Positions 17,048-27,318 of a stretch of DNA of 64,000 bases are shown piece by piece (the stretch's first letter is position 1; every line of letters begins with the position of its first letter). The notes under the pieces were generated by a model. It saw only the letters and a list, made by a program, of their open reading frames with translations, did no database searches and was not told the DNA's origin. Both the position numbers and the translations under genes were made by a program. Source of the DNA: Bradyrhizobium sp. SZCCT0148. Lineage in GTDB: Bacteria > Pseudomonadota > Alphaproteobacteria > Rhizobiales > Xanthobacteraceae. The stretch spans positions 124,001 through 188,000 of the forward strand of contig NZ_JAFCKT010000006.1 of the NCBI RefSeq assembly GCF_018129985.1, written 5' to 3'.

Positions 17048-17869
17048 ATGCCCGAGATTTCCAGCACGATCGAAACACCTTACGCCGACGGCAAGATCAT
17101 CAAGTACTCAGCCGATGGCGTCGGCGTGATCACCTTCAACAATCCCGACAAGCGAAACGCGATGTCGCTGGAGATGTGGGAGGGATTTGGCGAGGCGCTG
17201 ACGGCCTTGCGCGATGACGAGACGGTGCGCGTCGTGATCCTGCGCGGCGCCGGCGGCAAGGCGTTCGTCTCCGGGGCCGACATCAGCCAGTTCGAGAAGA
17301 CGCGCCATAACGCGGCGGCGTCCGAGGAATATGCCAAGCGCAGCGCCGCCCAGCGCGCGCTGCTCGCCGACTATCCCAAACCGACCATCGCCTGCATCGA
17401 CGGCTATTGCCTCGGCGGCGGCATGCAGGTCGCGATGCTTACCGACATCCGCCTCGCCTCGCATGGCAGCCAGTTCGGCATTCCCGCTGCAAAGCTCGGA
17501 ATCGCCTATGGCTATGACGGCTTGAAGCATCTGGTGTCGCTGGTCGGCCCGTCCTGGGCGCGGCTGCTGATGTACACGGGCATGCGCATCGACTCCGCTG
17601 AAGCGCTGCGCATCGGCCTCGTCGAGCGCCTGTTCCCGGTCGACGAGCTCTGGGGCGAGACCATGACGATTGCCGAGACGATCTCGCAGAACGCCCCGCT
17701 CGCAATCAAGGCCGCAAAGATCACCATTGCGCAGGTGCTGAAGGACGAGAGTCGGCGCGACATGGAGGCGATCAGGGCGATTGGCCATGCCTGCATGGAC
17801 AGCGCCGATTTCCGCGAAGGTCGGCAAGCCTTCATGGAGAAACGAAGACCCAGCTTCCAGGGACGCTGA
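17048..17869 (+). CDS. Crotonase-fold protein annotated as enoyl-CoA hydratase, catalytic Glu pair absent
   Basis: A 273-residue crotonase-superfamily protein. The oxyanion-hole segments are present (RGAGGKAFVSGADISQF and CLGGGMQVAMLTDIRLAS), as is the C-terminal helical trimerisation region. In rat enoyl-CoA hydratase the two catalytic glutamates (Glu144, Glu164) lie 20 residues apart. The equivalent positions here are Gln127 (GGGMQVA) and Ala147 (FGIPAAKLG), also 20 apart. Water addition by the usual mechanism is therefore unlikely. The acyl-CoA/oxyanion machinery could serve an isomerase, thioesterase or decarboxylase reaction instead. The ATG at 17048 starts the canonical N terminus; the frame is open further upstream but without homology. 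It stands alone, not in an operon. Confidence 0.88.
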   Translation: MPEISSTIETPYADGKIIKYSADGVGVITFNNPDKRNAMSLEMWEGFGEALTALRDDETVRVVILRGAGGKAFVSGADISQFEKTRHNAAASEEYAKRSAAQRALLADYPKPTIACIDGYCLGGGMQVAMLTDIRLASHGSQFGIPAAKLGIAYGYDGLKHLVSLVGPSWARLLMYTGMRIDSAEALRIGLVERLFPVDELWGETMTIAETISQNAPLAIKAAKITIAQVLKDESRRDMEAIRAIGHACMDSADFREGRQAFMEKRRPSFQGR

Positions 17870-17973
17870 GTCTGAACCTCTGTTCAGGAAGATTAAATCC
17901 GCATGCGGCCGCCCCCCGTCGGCAACCAGTTGATCCTCCGCGGGTTCTCTCGCAACCAACGAGGGAGATTGCG

Positions 17974-18261
17974 ATGAAACTTAAGTTTGCTGTTCTCGGT
18001 CTGGCGGCCTTGGGCGGTGCGGCACTCGCTTCGGGCTCGGCGTTCGCGGCGATGCCGAACGGCATTCCGCAGGCGGATCAGATTGCAAAGGGCCCGGCTG
18101 CTGACGTCGATCAGGTGCGCTGGGTCTGCAACCCCTGGGGCCGCTGCTTCTGGCGCCCGAACTATTATGGCGCCTACGGCTATTATGGCGGCCCACGACG
18201 CTTCTACGGCCCGCGTCCGTGGGGCTGGGGTCACCGCCATCACCACTGGCGCCGCTGGTAA
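17974..18261 (+). CDS. Small secreted aromatic- and histidine-rich protein
   Basis: A 95-residue protein with a clear Sec signal (MKLKFAVLGLAALGGAALASGSAFAA, cleavage after about residue 26). The mature part ends in repeats of Tyr, Gly, Trp, Arg and His (YYGAYGYYGGPRRFYGP and a GHRHHHWRRW tail) and has two cysteines six residues apart (VCNPWGRC). Similar short GYG/RP-rich exported proteins are common in Bradyrhizobium and have no established function; metal or polyphenol binding is only a guess from composition. A ribosome site GAGGGAG precedes the ATG and a terminator follows directly. Confidence 0.85.
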   Translation: MKLKFAVLGLAALGGAALASGSAFAAMPNGIPQADQIAKGPAADVDQVRWVCNPWGRCFWRPNYYGAYGYYGGPRRFYGPRPWGWGHRHHHWRRW

Positions 18262-18265
18262 AAAC

Positions 18266-18288
18266 AAGGGGCCTGCGGGCCCCTTTTT
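18266..18288. terminator. Rho-independent terminator, probably bidirectional
   Basis: AAGGGGCC (18266-18273) pairs with GGCCCCTT (18278-18285) around TGCG, with a T-run after it and an A-run before it. It separates the small secreted protein gene from the convergent dehydrogenase gene. Confidence 0.88.
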
Positions 18289-18294
18289 CTTAGG

Positions 18295-19374
18295 CTACAG
18301 CGCCGCAAGCACCGCCTTGGTAATATCCGCCGTGCCGTTGCTGCCACCGAACTCCATCGGCTTGATGCCGCCGGCATAGACCTGGTCCACCGCACGCTCG
18401 ATCGCCTCGCCGGCTTCCGCCGCGCTCTCGACGCCGTGTTTGTCGGCGAGCCAGTCGAGCATCATCGCCGCCGACAGGATCATGCCGGTCGGATTGGCCT
18501 TGCCCTGCCCCATGATGTCGGGCGCGGTGCCGTGGCAGGGCTGGAACACGGCGTATTTGTCGCCGATGTCGGCCGACGGCGCCATGCCGAGGCCGCCGAT
18601 CAGGCTCGCGGTGATGTCGGAGACGATGTCGCCGAACATGTTCTCCATCACCATCACGTCGAAATCCCAGGGACGCTTGACCAGCATGGCGGAGCAGGCA
18701 TCGACGTAGAGCCGGTCGGTCTTCACGGCGGGATGCTTCTTCTCGATCTCGTCGAAGATGCCGCGAAAGAACGCAAACGCCTTGAACACGTTCGCCTTGT
18801 CGACGCAGGTGAGCGCGCCGGGCTTGCCGCGCGCCTTGCGCCGCTCGGCGAGGCGAAACGATAATTCGAACAGGCGCTCGGAGGTCCTGCGCGTGATTAC
18901 CAAGGTCTCGCGCGCGTCCTCATGGGTGACGACGCCCTTGCCCATCGAGGCGAACAGTCCTTCGGTCGATTCCCTGATCACGACGAGATCGATGCCGCGC
19001 TGGTCGGCGCCGACGATAGGGCTCGGCACGCCCGGAATGAGCCGAGCCGGACGCACGCCGGCATAGAGATCGAAGATGAAGCGCAGTTCGATTTGCGGTG
19101 CGATCTCGGTATTGTCGGGGTAGCGCACCGACGGCAGGCCGCAGGCCCCGAGCAGGATCGCATCGGCCTCCTCGCACAGCTTGATGGTCGAGTCTGGCAT
19201 CGACTTGCCGGTGGCGAGATAATTATTGGCGCCGGCGGGCGCCTCGGTGAAGCGGAAGCGCAGATCCGATTTCTGTTCGATCTTGCGCAGCACCTCGACG
19301 GCCGGCGCCATGACTTCGGGACCGATGCCGTCACCGGCGAGCACGGCAATGTGGAAGGCGTTGTTTGCGGACAT
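18295..19374 (-). CDS. Isocitrate/isopropylmalate dehydrogenase-family oxidoreductase (tartrate dehydrogenase-like)
   Basis: A 359-residue beta-decarboxylating NAD(P)-dependent dehydrogenase. The N terminus AVLAGDGIGPEVMAPAVEVLRK and the metal/substrate motif NMFGDIVSDITASLIGGLGMAPSADIG identify the family. Sequence such as YAGVRPARLIPGVPSP and the catalytic lysine in CVDKANVFK follow the usual order. It is not obviously LeuB, because biosynthetic leuB genes sit with leuC/leuD, which are absent here. A catabolic hydroxyacid substrate such as tartrate or a malate analogue is more likely. The start ATG at 19374 is chosen over an upstream in-frame codon because the upstream part translates the REP-like palindrome. 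Confidence 0.88.
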   Translation of the reverse strand: MSANNAFHIAVLAGDGIGPEVMAPAVEVLRKIEQKSDLRFRFTEAPAGANNYLATGKSMPDSTIKLCEEADAILLGACGLPSVRYPDNTEIAPQIELRFIFDLYAGVRPARLIPGVPSPIVGADQRGIDLVVIRESTEGLFASMGKGVVTHEDARETLVITRRTSERLFELSFRLAERRKARGKPGALTCVDKANVFKAFAFFRGIFDEIEKKHPAVKTDRLYVDACSAMLVKRPWDFDVMVMENMFGDIVSDITASLIGGLGMAPSADIGDKYAVFQPCHGTAPDIMGQGKANPTGMILSAAMMLDWLADKHGVESAAEAGEAIERAVDQVYAGGIKPMEFGGSNGTADITKAVLAAL

Positions 19375-19400
19375 GGGAGGCCTCGAGGAAGGTGTTGCCT

Positions 19401-19486
19401 CGTCATTGCGAGGAGCGAAGCGACGAAGCAATCCAGACTGTCGCCATGAAGGGATTCTGGATTGCTTCGCTACGCTCGCAATGACG
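19401..19486. repeat. REP/MITE-like palindromic element
   Basis: An 86-nt imperfect inverted repeat. The outer 12 nt CGTCATTGCGAG (19401-19412) are matched exactly at 19475-19486. The inner 13 nt GAAGCAATCCAGA (19425-19437) are matched exactly at 19456-19468. Between these blocks the left arm has 12 nt and the right arm 6 nt. The CGTCATTGCGAG...GAAGCAATCCAG wording is a familiar dispersed intergenic element of bradyrhizobia and relatives. It separates the alcohol dehydrogenase from the downstream dehydrogenase and could attenuate readthrough. Confidence 0.85.
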
Positions 19487-19503
19487 GCGGAGAGAGCGAT
19501 CGA

Positions 19504-20571
19504 TTACGGCGTCAGCACCGTGCGCCCGACCACCGCGCCCTGCTGCAATTGCACCAGCGCCTCGTTGGCCTTGGCGAGCGGAGCCGTCGTCACCGGGATC
19601 GGCGGCACCTTCTTGGTGCGGACGAGATCGAGCAGTTCCTGCGTCTCGCGCAGGTTGCCGACATAGCTGCCCTGGATCGTGATCGCCTTGATCGGAATCA
19701 GTGGCAGCGCCCAGGTCGCGCCGCCGCCGAACAGGCCGACGATGACGAGCTTGCCGCCCTTGGTCAGGCAGTCGAATCCAAGCTGCGTCGTCGCGGCATT
19801 GCCGACGAGGTCGATCACGGCGCGGATCGGCCCGCCCACCTTCTTTGCCAACTGCTCCAGCGCATCCGGCGCCTTGGGATCGACGGTGGCGAGTGCGCCG
19901 GCCTTTTCCGCCGCCTCGCGCTTCCTGGCATCGATATCGACCATGACCGCGCCCTTGCCGCCCATCGCCTTGAGCAGCGTCAGCGCCATCAGGCCGAGAC
20001 CGCCGGCGCCGAACATCACGATCGGGGTGTCGAAATGCTGCTCGACCTTCTTCAGCGCGCTGTAGGTGGTAACACCCGAGCAGGCATAAGGCGCGGTCGT
20101 CGCGGGATCGAGTCCCTTCAGGTTGAGCAGGTAGCGCGGATGCGGCACCAGCATGTGGTCGGAATAGCCGCCGTCACAATAAACGCCGAGCGAGCGCGGC
20201 GTCAGGCACATGTTCTCGTCGCCGGCCAGGCACGTCGCACACTTGCCGCAACCGATCCAGGGATAGACGAGGCCGACATCGCCGAGCTTGAGATCACCCT
20301 GGTCGGCCGATTTCACGTCGGGACCGAAGGCCAGGACTTCGCCGACCGTCTCGTGCCCCATGGTCAGCGGCAGATTGATGCCGCGATCCTTCAGCGACAA
20401 CGGCTTGCGGCCATGGCCGAGATCGTAGCCGCCTTCCCAGATGTGGAGGTCGCTGTGGCAAACGCCGGCCGCCTTCACCTTGATCAGCACCTGCGTGCCC
20501 GACGGCTGCGGCGTGGCTTCGTCGAACTCTTGCAGCGGCGCCTTGAAATCGGCAACCTTGAAACTCTTCAT
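19504..20571 (-). CDS. Zinc-dependent alcohol dehydrogenase (MDR superfamily)
   Basis: A 355-residue medium-chain dehydrogenase. The catalytic zinc region CHSDLHIWEGGY and GHETVGEV, the structural-zinc cysteine cluster (CGKCATCLAGDENMC) and the Rossmann loop GAGGLGLMALTL are all present. It should oxidise an alcohol or reduce an aldehyde with NAD(P). The ATG at 20571 gives the normal MKSFKVADF start; codons further upstream lack a ribosome site. It follows the peptide-type ABC genes after 75 nt in the same direction and may be co-transcribed with them. Confidence 0.92.
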   Translation of the reverse strand: MKSFKVADFKAPLQEFDEATPQPSGTQVLIKVKAAGVCHSDLHIWEGGYDLGHGRKPLSLKDRGINLPLTMGHETVGEVLAFGPDVKSADQGDLKLGDVGLVYPWIGCGKCATCLAGDENMCLTPRSLGVYCDGGYSDHMLVPHPRYLLNLKGLDPATTAPYACSGVTTYSALKKVEQHFDTPIVMFGAGGLGLMALTLLKAMGGKGAVMVDIDARKREAAEKAGALATVDPKAPDALEQLAKKVGGPIRAVIDLVGNAATTQLGFDCLTKGGKLVIVGLFGGGATWALPLIPIKAITIQGSYVGNLRETQELLDLVRTKKVPPIPVTTAPLAKANEALVQLQQGAVVGRTVLTP

Positions 20572-20646
20572 CGGCGTTCTCCCGGCATGCTTCTTGTCGC
20601 CGCGCCACCATGCCATGGCCGGCAAGGCGAGACAAACCGGTTTAGG

Positions 20647-21614
20647 TCAGGCCAGCGGGTGATGGCAAGCCGCGAACTGACCGGGCGTGACCTCGCGCAA
20701 CTCCGGTATCTCCGCGCTGCATCGCTGGTCGGCGCGCGGGCAGCGGGTGCGGAAGCGGCAGCCGGACGGCGGCGCAATCGGCGATGGCGGCTCGCCGATT
20801 GCCACACCCTCGACGGGACGGACATCCGGATCGGGCACCGGGATCGCCTGCAACAGCAGGTCCGTATAGGGATGCGCCGGACTTGCGAACAATTGCTCCG
20901 AAGGGCCGACCTCGCAGAGCCGGCCGAGATACATCACCGCGACGCGGTCGCTGACCGCTTTCACCACCGCGAGATCATGCGCGATGAACAGCAGCGTCAG
21001 GCCGAAGCGCGCCTTCATCTCCTCCAGCAGATTGAGGATCTGCGCGCGGATCGAGACGTCCAGCGCCGAGACCGGCTCGTCGCAGATGATAAACTCGGGG
21101 TTGAGCACCAGCGACCGCGCGATGCAGATGCGCTGGCACTGCCCGCCCGAAAATTCGTGCGGCAGGCGGCCCGCCACGAGATCGGGATCGAGCCCGACCG
21201 CAGAGAGCACCTCGTGAACCCTGCGCCTGCGCTCGGCGGCATCCTTGACGCCGGCAATGATCAGCGGCTCGGCCACGATGTCGCCGATGCGACGGCGCGG
21301 ATTGAGCGAAGCAATCGGATCCTGGAAAATCAGCTGCACGCGTCGGCGCATCTTGCGCAGCGCCTCACCCTCCATCGCGGTGAGGTCCTCGCCGTCGAAC
21401 AGCACGCGGCCGGACTTGGCGCGGCGCAGTTGCAGCACCGCGCGCCCCAGCGTCGACTTGCCGCAGCCGGATTCGCCGACGAGCCCCAGCGTCTCCCCGC
21501 GCGCGACCGCAAGACTGACACCGGAAACCGCGTGCACCGTCTTGTTGCCGAGACCATATTCGACGACGAGATTATCGACGCTCAGGAGCGGCTCGGCACG
21601 CACGGCAAGCTGCA

Positions 21615-21618
<4 letters not shown>
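20647..21618 (-). CDS. Oligo/dipeptide ABC transporter ATPase (DppF/OppF type)
   Basis: A 323-residue ATPase with Walker A GESGCGKSTLGRAVLQL, signature FSGGQCQRICIARSL, Walker B FIICDEPVSALDV and the C-terminal oligopeptide-transporter extension with four cysteines (CRFRTRCPRADQRC) typical of the Opp/Dpp group, which can hold an iron-sulfur cluster. It overlaps the DppD-type gene by 4 nt. Energises import through the DppBC-type permeases encoded upstream. Peptide transport is the family default, but such systems also move nickel, sugars or opines. Confidence 0.93.
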
Positions 21619-22603
<985 letters not shown>

Positions 22604-22607
<4 letters not shown>

Positions 22608-23476
22608 AGCGCCCCCTGACGCGGATCTGTCAGCGCCCGTAGCGTATCGCCAACCAGATTGAAGGCCAGCACGGTCAGGAAAAGCGCCGCCGCAGGCAGG
22701 AAGGCCAGCCGCGGCGCGACGTCGAGGCTCTCGCGCCCCTCCCCGATCATGCTGCCCCAGCTCGCCATCGGCGGCGGCACGCCGAGCCCGAGGAAGGACA
22801 GCGCACCCTCGACCACGATGGTGACGGCAACGCCGAGCAGGAAGAAAGCCAGCAATGGCAGGATCACGTTCGGCAACAGCTCGCGCAACAGGATGCGCGC
22901 ATGGCTGGCCCCGAGCGCCTCGGCTGCGATGACGAATTCCCGCCGCGCCAGCGTCAGCGTCGCCGCCCGCGCCACCCGCATGAAGGCGGGAATGCCGAGC
23001 ACGCCGAGGATCACGGTGAGGTTGGCAATGGACTGGCCGAGATAGGCAACGACGGCGAGCGCGAAGATCAGCGGGGGAAAGGCGAGCAGCACGTCCATGC
23101 TTCCGACCACCAGCGTCTCGAACCGCCCGCGGAAATAGCCGGCGAGCAGGCCGAGCGCGCCGCCGAGCGCAAGGCCGATCATCGGCGCGATCAGTCCGAC
23201 CGTCAGCGACACCCGCGCGCCGAAGATCAGCCGGGCGAGCTCGTCGCGGCCGAGCCCGTCGGTGCCGAGCCAATGCTCGGTGGAGAACGCCGCGCGGCGC
23301 TCCAGCATGTCCATGTCCACCGGGTTCTGCAGCGGCAGCACCGGCGCGAAAATCGCGAGCACAAGGATGATCGCGACCCAGGCGCTGGCGAGCCAGAACA
23401 GCAGGCCGAGCCTGCGCTTGCGGCCGGCGCGCACGGGCGCCGCCTCGTCCTGCATCGAGAGCTCAAGCGTGGCCAT
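22604..23476 (-). CDS. Peptide-type ABC permease (DppC)
   Basis: A 290-residue permease with about six spans and the Opp/Dpp EAA loop (REFVIAAEALGASHARILLRELLPNVILPL region). The first span follows a basic N terminus (RAGRKRRLGLLFW). Its start overlaps the end of the DppB-type gene by 14 nt, indicating coupling. Confidence 0.92.
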
Positions 23477-24413
23477 GGCGGATCCTGGGGTCGAGCACGG
23501 CGTACAGCATGTCGACGATGAAATTCACGATGACGAAACCGCAGGCGACCAGCAGCACAACGCCCTGGAGGATGACGAGGTCGCGGGTGTAGATCGCCCC
23601 GACCAGGAGCCGGCCGATGCCGGGCAGCGCGAAGATCGACTCCACGATCAGCGTGCCGCCGAGCAGACGGCCGATATTGATGCCCGTGACCGTCACCAGC
23701 GTCAGCGACGAGGGCTTGAGCGCATGCACGAAAAGGATGCGTGAAGGCTTGAGACCCTTGGCCTTGGCGAGCGCGATATAGTCCTCCTGCAAGGTCGCGA
23801 TCATGTCGGAGCGCAGCACCCGCATGATTCCGGGCCATTCGGCGAGCGCCAGCGTCAGGGCCGGCAGCACGAAGAAGCGCAGATTGTTGAGCGGCTCCTC
23901 GGTGAACGGCACATAGCCGGTCGCCGGCAGCCAGTGCAGCTCGACCGCAAACAGGTAGATCAAGAGGATCGCCACCAGGAAGGACGGCATCGACAGCATC
24001 GCGAACGCACTGCCGGTCATGAACCGGTCGAACGCGCCGCCGGCGCGCGCCGCGCAGACGATCGCGACGGGAACGCCGATCAGGAGACCGATGAACTCGG
24101 CCATCAGCATCAACTGCAGCGAGACTGGAATGCGCTCGGCGACCGCCTGCAACACCGTCTGCCCGGTGCGAAACGAGCGGCCGAGATCGCCCTGCAGGAC
24201 GTGGCCGAGCCAGCTCAGATAACGCCACCACAGCGGCTGATCGAGCCCCATGTCGCGGCGGAGCGCCGCGACATTCTCGGGCGTCGCCTGGTCGCCGAGG
24301 ATGACGAGAGCGAGATCGCCCGGCAGCAGCGAGGCGATCAGGAATGTCAGCAGCGAGACGGCAAGCAGAACCGGAAGGATCGCAAGCAGCCGCCGAACGA
24401 CGAAGTTCAGCAT
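23463..24413 (-). CDS. Peptide-type ABC permease (DppB)
   Basis: A 316-residue permease beginning MLNFVVRRLLAILPVLLAVSLLTFLI, the standard N-terminal span of DppB/OppB/GsiC proteins. It has the GDLGRSFRTGQTV periplasmic loop motif and an EAA loop (YIALAKAKGLKPSRILFVHALKPS). It starts 7 nt after the binding-protein gene stop. Confidence 0.93.
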   Translation of the reverse strand: MLNFVVRRLLAILPVLLAVSLLTFLIASLLPGDLALVILGDQATPENVAALRRDMGLDQPLWWRYLSWLGHVLQGDLGRSFRTGQTVLQAVAERIPVSLQLMLMAEFIGLLIGVPVAIVCAARAGGAFDRFMTGSAFAMLSMPSFLVAILLIYLFAVELHWLPATGYVPFTEEPLNNLRFFVLPALTLALAEWPGIMRVLRSDMIATLQEDYIALAKAKGLKPSRILFVHALKPSSLTLVTVTGINIGRLLGGTLIVESIFALPGIGRLLVGAIYTRDLVILQGVVLLVACGFVIVNFIVDMLYAVLDPRIRHGHA

Positions 24414-24420
24414 CGCGGCG

Positions 24421-25965
24421 TCATTCCAGCCAGGTCCTCGAGACGTCGATCACGCCGTTGTAGATCTTCGGAAAGCCCTTCAGCCTGGCGCTCGACAGCG
24501 CATAATAGGTGTTCTGAAAAGTCCAGAACCAGATGGCTTCCTTGTTGATCAGGCGGCTTATGGCGCAGTAATCCTCGATGCGCTGGGCGGGATCGGCCGT
24601 GACGCGCGCGTGGTCCAGCAGCTTGTCGAGCTCGGGATTCGAGAAGCCGGCGAGCGCGAGCGGACTGCCGGTACGGAAATTCGCGTACATCTGCGGATCG
24701 GGATCGGCGAGATCGACGATGCGCCACGGCGTCATCTGGAACTGGCGGGTGAAGGCGCGCGACGGAATGGTGGCCTGGTCGACCTGCTCGATCTCCATGT
24801 TGGCCCCGACACGCTTCCAGAATTGCTGCAGCACCTGGCCGACCACGCGGCCGCGCGGCGTCGCGGTCACCAGCATCTTGAACTCGACCGGCTTGCCGTA
24901 GTCCTTGATCTGCGCCTTCGCCTTCTCGACGTCGAACGGCAGCGCGCCGTCGTCCTTGCATTTGACCCAGGAGCCGTCGCCATAGGGATTGCTGGCGGGC
25001 CGGCTCAGGCCGTTGCTGATCGCCTGCGACATTTTCGGACGATCGATCGCCATCACCAGCGCCTGTCGTACGCGGACGTCGTCGAACGGCGCGACCTTGG
25101 TGTTGAAGGCGTAGACCGCAGCGCCCGACCCCTTATAGGTGTGAACGGTGAGCTTGGGGTCCTTCTGCGCCTTCAGGATGTTGTCGGCGTCGGCCTCGTC
25201 GTCCCAGATGATGTCGGCCTCGCCCGATTGCAGCGAAGCAAAGCGCGACTGGGCGTCGGGCAGCGGCTTCAGGATGATGCGGTCGAGATAAGGCTTGCCC
25301 TTGTCCCAGTAGTTCGGATTCTTCTCCAGCACCATGCGGTCGCCGGCGGTCCAGGATTTCAGGATGTAGGGCCCGGTGCCGACGGGATTGCGGTTGTAGT
25401 CGTCGCCCTTGGACTTCCAGGCCGTCGGCGAATGAATGACGTTGTTCTGGCTCTGGATGGTAATCGTACCCGGCAGGTTCACCGAGGGATCGGTGAGCTT
25501 GTACACGATCGTGGTGTCGTCCGGCGCCAGCACTTCCTTGACGTTGCTGATGTAGAAGGCGCAGCGACATTTGTTGGCCGGATCCTTCTGGCGGTCGAAA
25601 TTCTCCTTGAAGGCCTGCGCATTGAACGGCGTGCCGTCGTGGAATTTCACGCCTTCGCGCAGCTTGAAGGTCCAGGTCATGTAGTCGTCGGAGTGTGACC
25701 AGGACACCGCCAGCTTGGGCGCGGCTTCGCCCTTGTCGTCGAGCGTGGTCAGCGTGTCGAAGATGGCGGCGGCCGCGGTGAAGGTCGACGTGTCGTAGAC
25801 CCCGACCTTGAGCGGATCGAAGCCGGGAATATCCAGCTCTTGACCGACGGTGATGCTGCCGCCGGACTTCTGCGCCTGTGCGGCCCCGGCCAGCGGAAGA
25901 AGGGCAAATGCCGCAACAAGGAAAATCGGCGCGTGCTTCCGCGCCGCGGCAGCAGTGTTCGTCAT
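24421..25965 (-). CDS. ABC transporter substrate-binding protein, family 5 (peptide/nickel type)
   Basis: A 514-residue periplasmic receptor. A Sec signal ending near AAQAQ (about residue 32) leads into the SBP_bac_5 fold: YDTSTFTAAAAIFDTL, WTFKLREGVKFHDGTPFNAQAFKENFDR, and LEKNPNYWDKGKPYLDRIILKP. These are the usual conserved blocks. The ATG at 25965 with GGGAGGA upstream is clear, although the frame is open further back. The ligand may be a peptide or another amine-bearing compound; linkage to a CoA-transferase and two dehydrogenases hints at a catabolic solute. Confidence 0.93.
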   Translation of the reverse strand: MTNTAAAARKHAPIFLVAAFALLPLAGAAQAQKSGGSITVGQELDIPGFDPLKVGVYDTSTFTAAAAIFDTLTTLDDKGEAAPKLAVSWSHSDDYMTWTFKLREGVKFHDGTPFNAQAFKENFDRQKDPANKCRCAFYISNVKEVLAPDDTTIVYKLTDPSVNLPGTITIQSQNNVIHSPTAWKSKGDDYNRNPVGTGPYILKSWTAGDRMVLEKNPNYWDKGKPYLDRIILKPLPDAQSRFASLQSGEADIIWDDEADADNILKAQKDPKLTVHTYKGSGAAVYAFNTKVAPFDDVRVRQALVMAIDRPKMSQAISNGLSRPASNPYGDGSWVKCKDDGALPFDVEKAKAQIKDYGKPVEFKMLVTATPRGRVVGQVLQQFWKRVGANMEIEQVDQATIPSRAFTRQFQMTPWRIVDLADPDPQMYANFRTGSPLALAGFSNPELDKLLDHARVTADPAQRIEDYCAISRLINKEAIWFWTFQNTYYALSSARLKGFPKIYNGVIDVSRTWLE

Positions 25966-26095
25966 GGTTCCTCCCGGGATCCCTCGTCCGATGTTTCGGA
26001 TCGCTGAATGACTGGGAGCGAGATTGGCGACAAAAGCGCGCCACGGCAAGAGGAACGCGCGACAGATCACACGCCACAGGTGCGGCGCAATGTGC

Positions 26096-27292
26096 TCAGC
26101 CTGTCGCGATGGTTTTGCCTGTCGGAATTGACCCATCCTCGGCGAGGCCGATCTCGTCGCGCAGCGCGTCCGTATGTTCGCCGAGCACGGCCATCGTCTT
26201 GGCCGGCTTGATATCGGCACCCGACATTCGGAACGGCAGGTTGAGCACCTGGAAGGAGCCGCCCTCGTCCTGCACGGATGAGAGTGCCTGCCGGTGCGCG
26301 AGCTGCGGATCGGCCAGCGCCTCGGACACCGTGCGATAGGCTGAGGCAGGCACGCCGGCCGCGCTGAGCGCGACAAGACAGGCATCGGTCGTGAACTGCC
26401 GGGACCAGGTTTCGACGCCGTCCATCACCTCCGCCCAATTGTCGCGGCGCGCGGCGTAGGCGGCAAAGCGCGGATCGGAGATCCATTCGGGGCGGCCGAT
26501 CACCTGCATCAGGGCCTGAAACGTCTTCTCGCTGGCGACCGTGATCATGACGTAGCCGCTTGCCGTCTCGGTCGGACCAAACATCGGGCGCGGCGGGGGC
26601 TTCACGGCGAATTGCGCGCCCTGCAATTCGGTCAGCGTCAGCGACAGCATCGATTCCAGCATGGAAACGTCGATGTGCTGGCCAAGGCCGGTCACGCTGC
26701 GCTGATAGAGCGCGGACGCGATCGCGCCGAAGCCATAGGTGCCGGTGACGACGTCGGCGTGATAGATGCCGCAATAATCGGGGCGGCTACGGCCGGGCTG
26801 GTACGCCAGATGCGCCATGTCGTAGCCGGAGGCGGCATGGATCACGGGGGCGTAGGCCGGCAACTCGGCCGAGGGGCCGGTCTGGCCGTAGCCCGAGATC
26901 GAGCAATAGATCAGTCTCGGGTTGACCTGGCGCAGGCTGTCGTAGTCGAGGCGCAACCGGCGCATCACGCCGGGGCGGAAATTCTCCACCAGGATGTCGG
27001 CGGTCGCGGCCAGCCGCCGCACCGCCTCCTTGCCGTTGTCGGACTTGAGGTCGAGCACCACGCTCTTCTTGCCGACATTGAGCTGCCCAAACGCGGTGCT
27101 GCATCCCTTGCGCAACGGGGGCCGGGTCCGCATCGTCTCGCCGCCGTCGCTCTCGATCTTGATGACCTCGGCGCCCATGTCGGCAAGCATCCGCGCGCAG
27201 TGAGGACCAGCGATGGTCGTCGAAAAATCCAGGACCCGTAGCCCCGCGAAGGCTTTTGTCGTCGTCCCCTCATGCTTATCTGTTAGCTGCAT
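26096..27292 (-). CDS. CaiB/BaiF-family CoA-transferase (class III)
   Basis: A 398-residue family III CoA-transferase, which moves CoA from a donor thioester to a carboxylate through an aspartyl-CoA mixed anhydride. Features include GLRVLDFSTTIAGPHCARMLADMGAEVIKIES at the N terminus, LVENFRPGVM, and Asp180 in YHADVVTGTYG at the position of the formyl-CoA transferase catalytic Asp169. It heads an eight-gene co-directional run with a peptide-type importer and two dehydrogenases, consistent with activation of an imported acid. The substrate cannot be deduced. Confidence 0.92.
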   Translation of the reverse strand: MQLTDKHEGTTTKAFAGLRVLDFSTTIAGPHCARMLADMGAEVIKIESDGGETMRTRPPLRKGCSTAFGQLNVGKKSVVLDLKSDNGKEAVRRLAATADILVENFRPGVMRRLRLDYDSLRQVNPRLIYCSISGYGQTGPSAELPAYAPVIHAASGYDMAHLAYQPGRSRPDYCGIYHADVVTGTYGFGAIASALYQRSVTGLGQHIDVSMLESMLSLTLTELQGAQFAVKPPPRPMFGPTETASGYVMITVASEKTFQALMQVIGRPEWISDPRFAAYAARRDNWAEVMDGVETWSRQFTTDACLVALSAAGVPASAYRTVSEALADPQLAHRQALSSVQDEGGSFQVLNLPFRMSGADIKPAKTMAVLGEHTDALRDEIGLAEDGSIPTGKTIATG

Positions 27293-27318
27293 GCCTGCTC
27301 ACGTCCTTGGGGCTCTCA

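Noticed and set aside
19375..19431. N-terminal extension of the isopropylmalate-dehydrogenase-like gene
   Set aside because: It translates the REP-like palindrome and lies before the canonical start with no homology.
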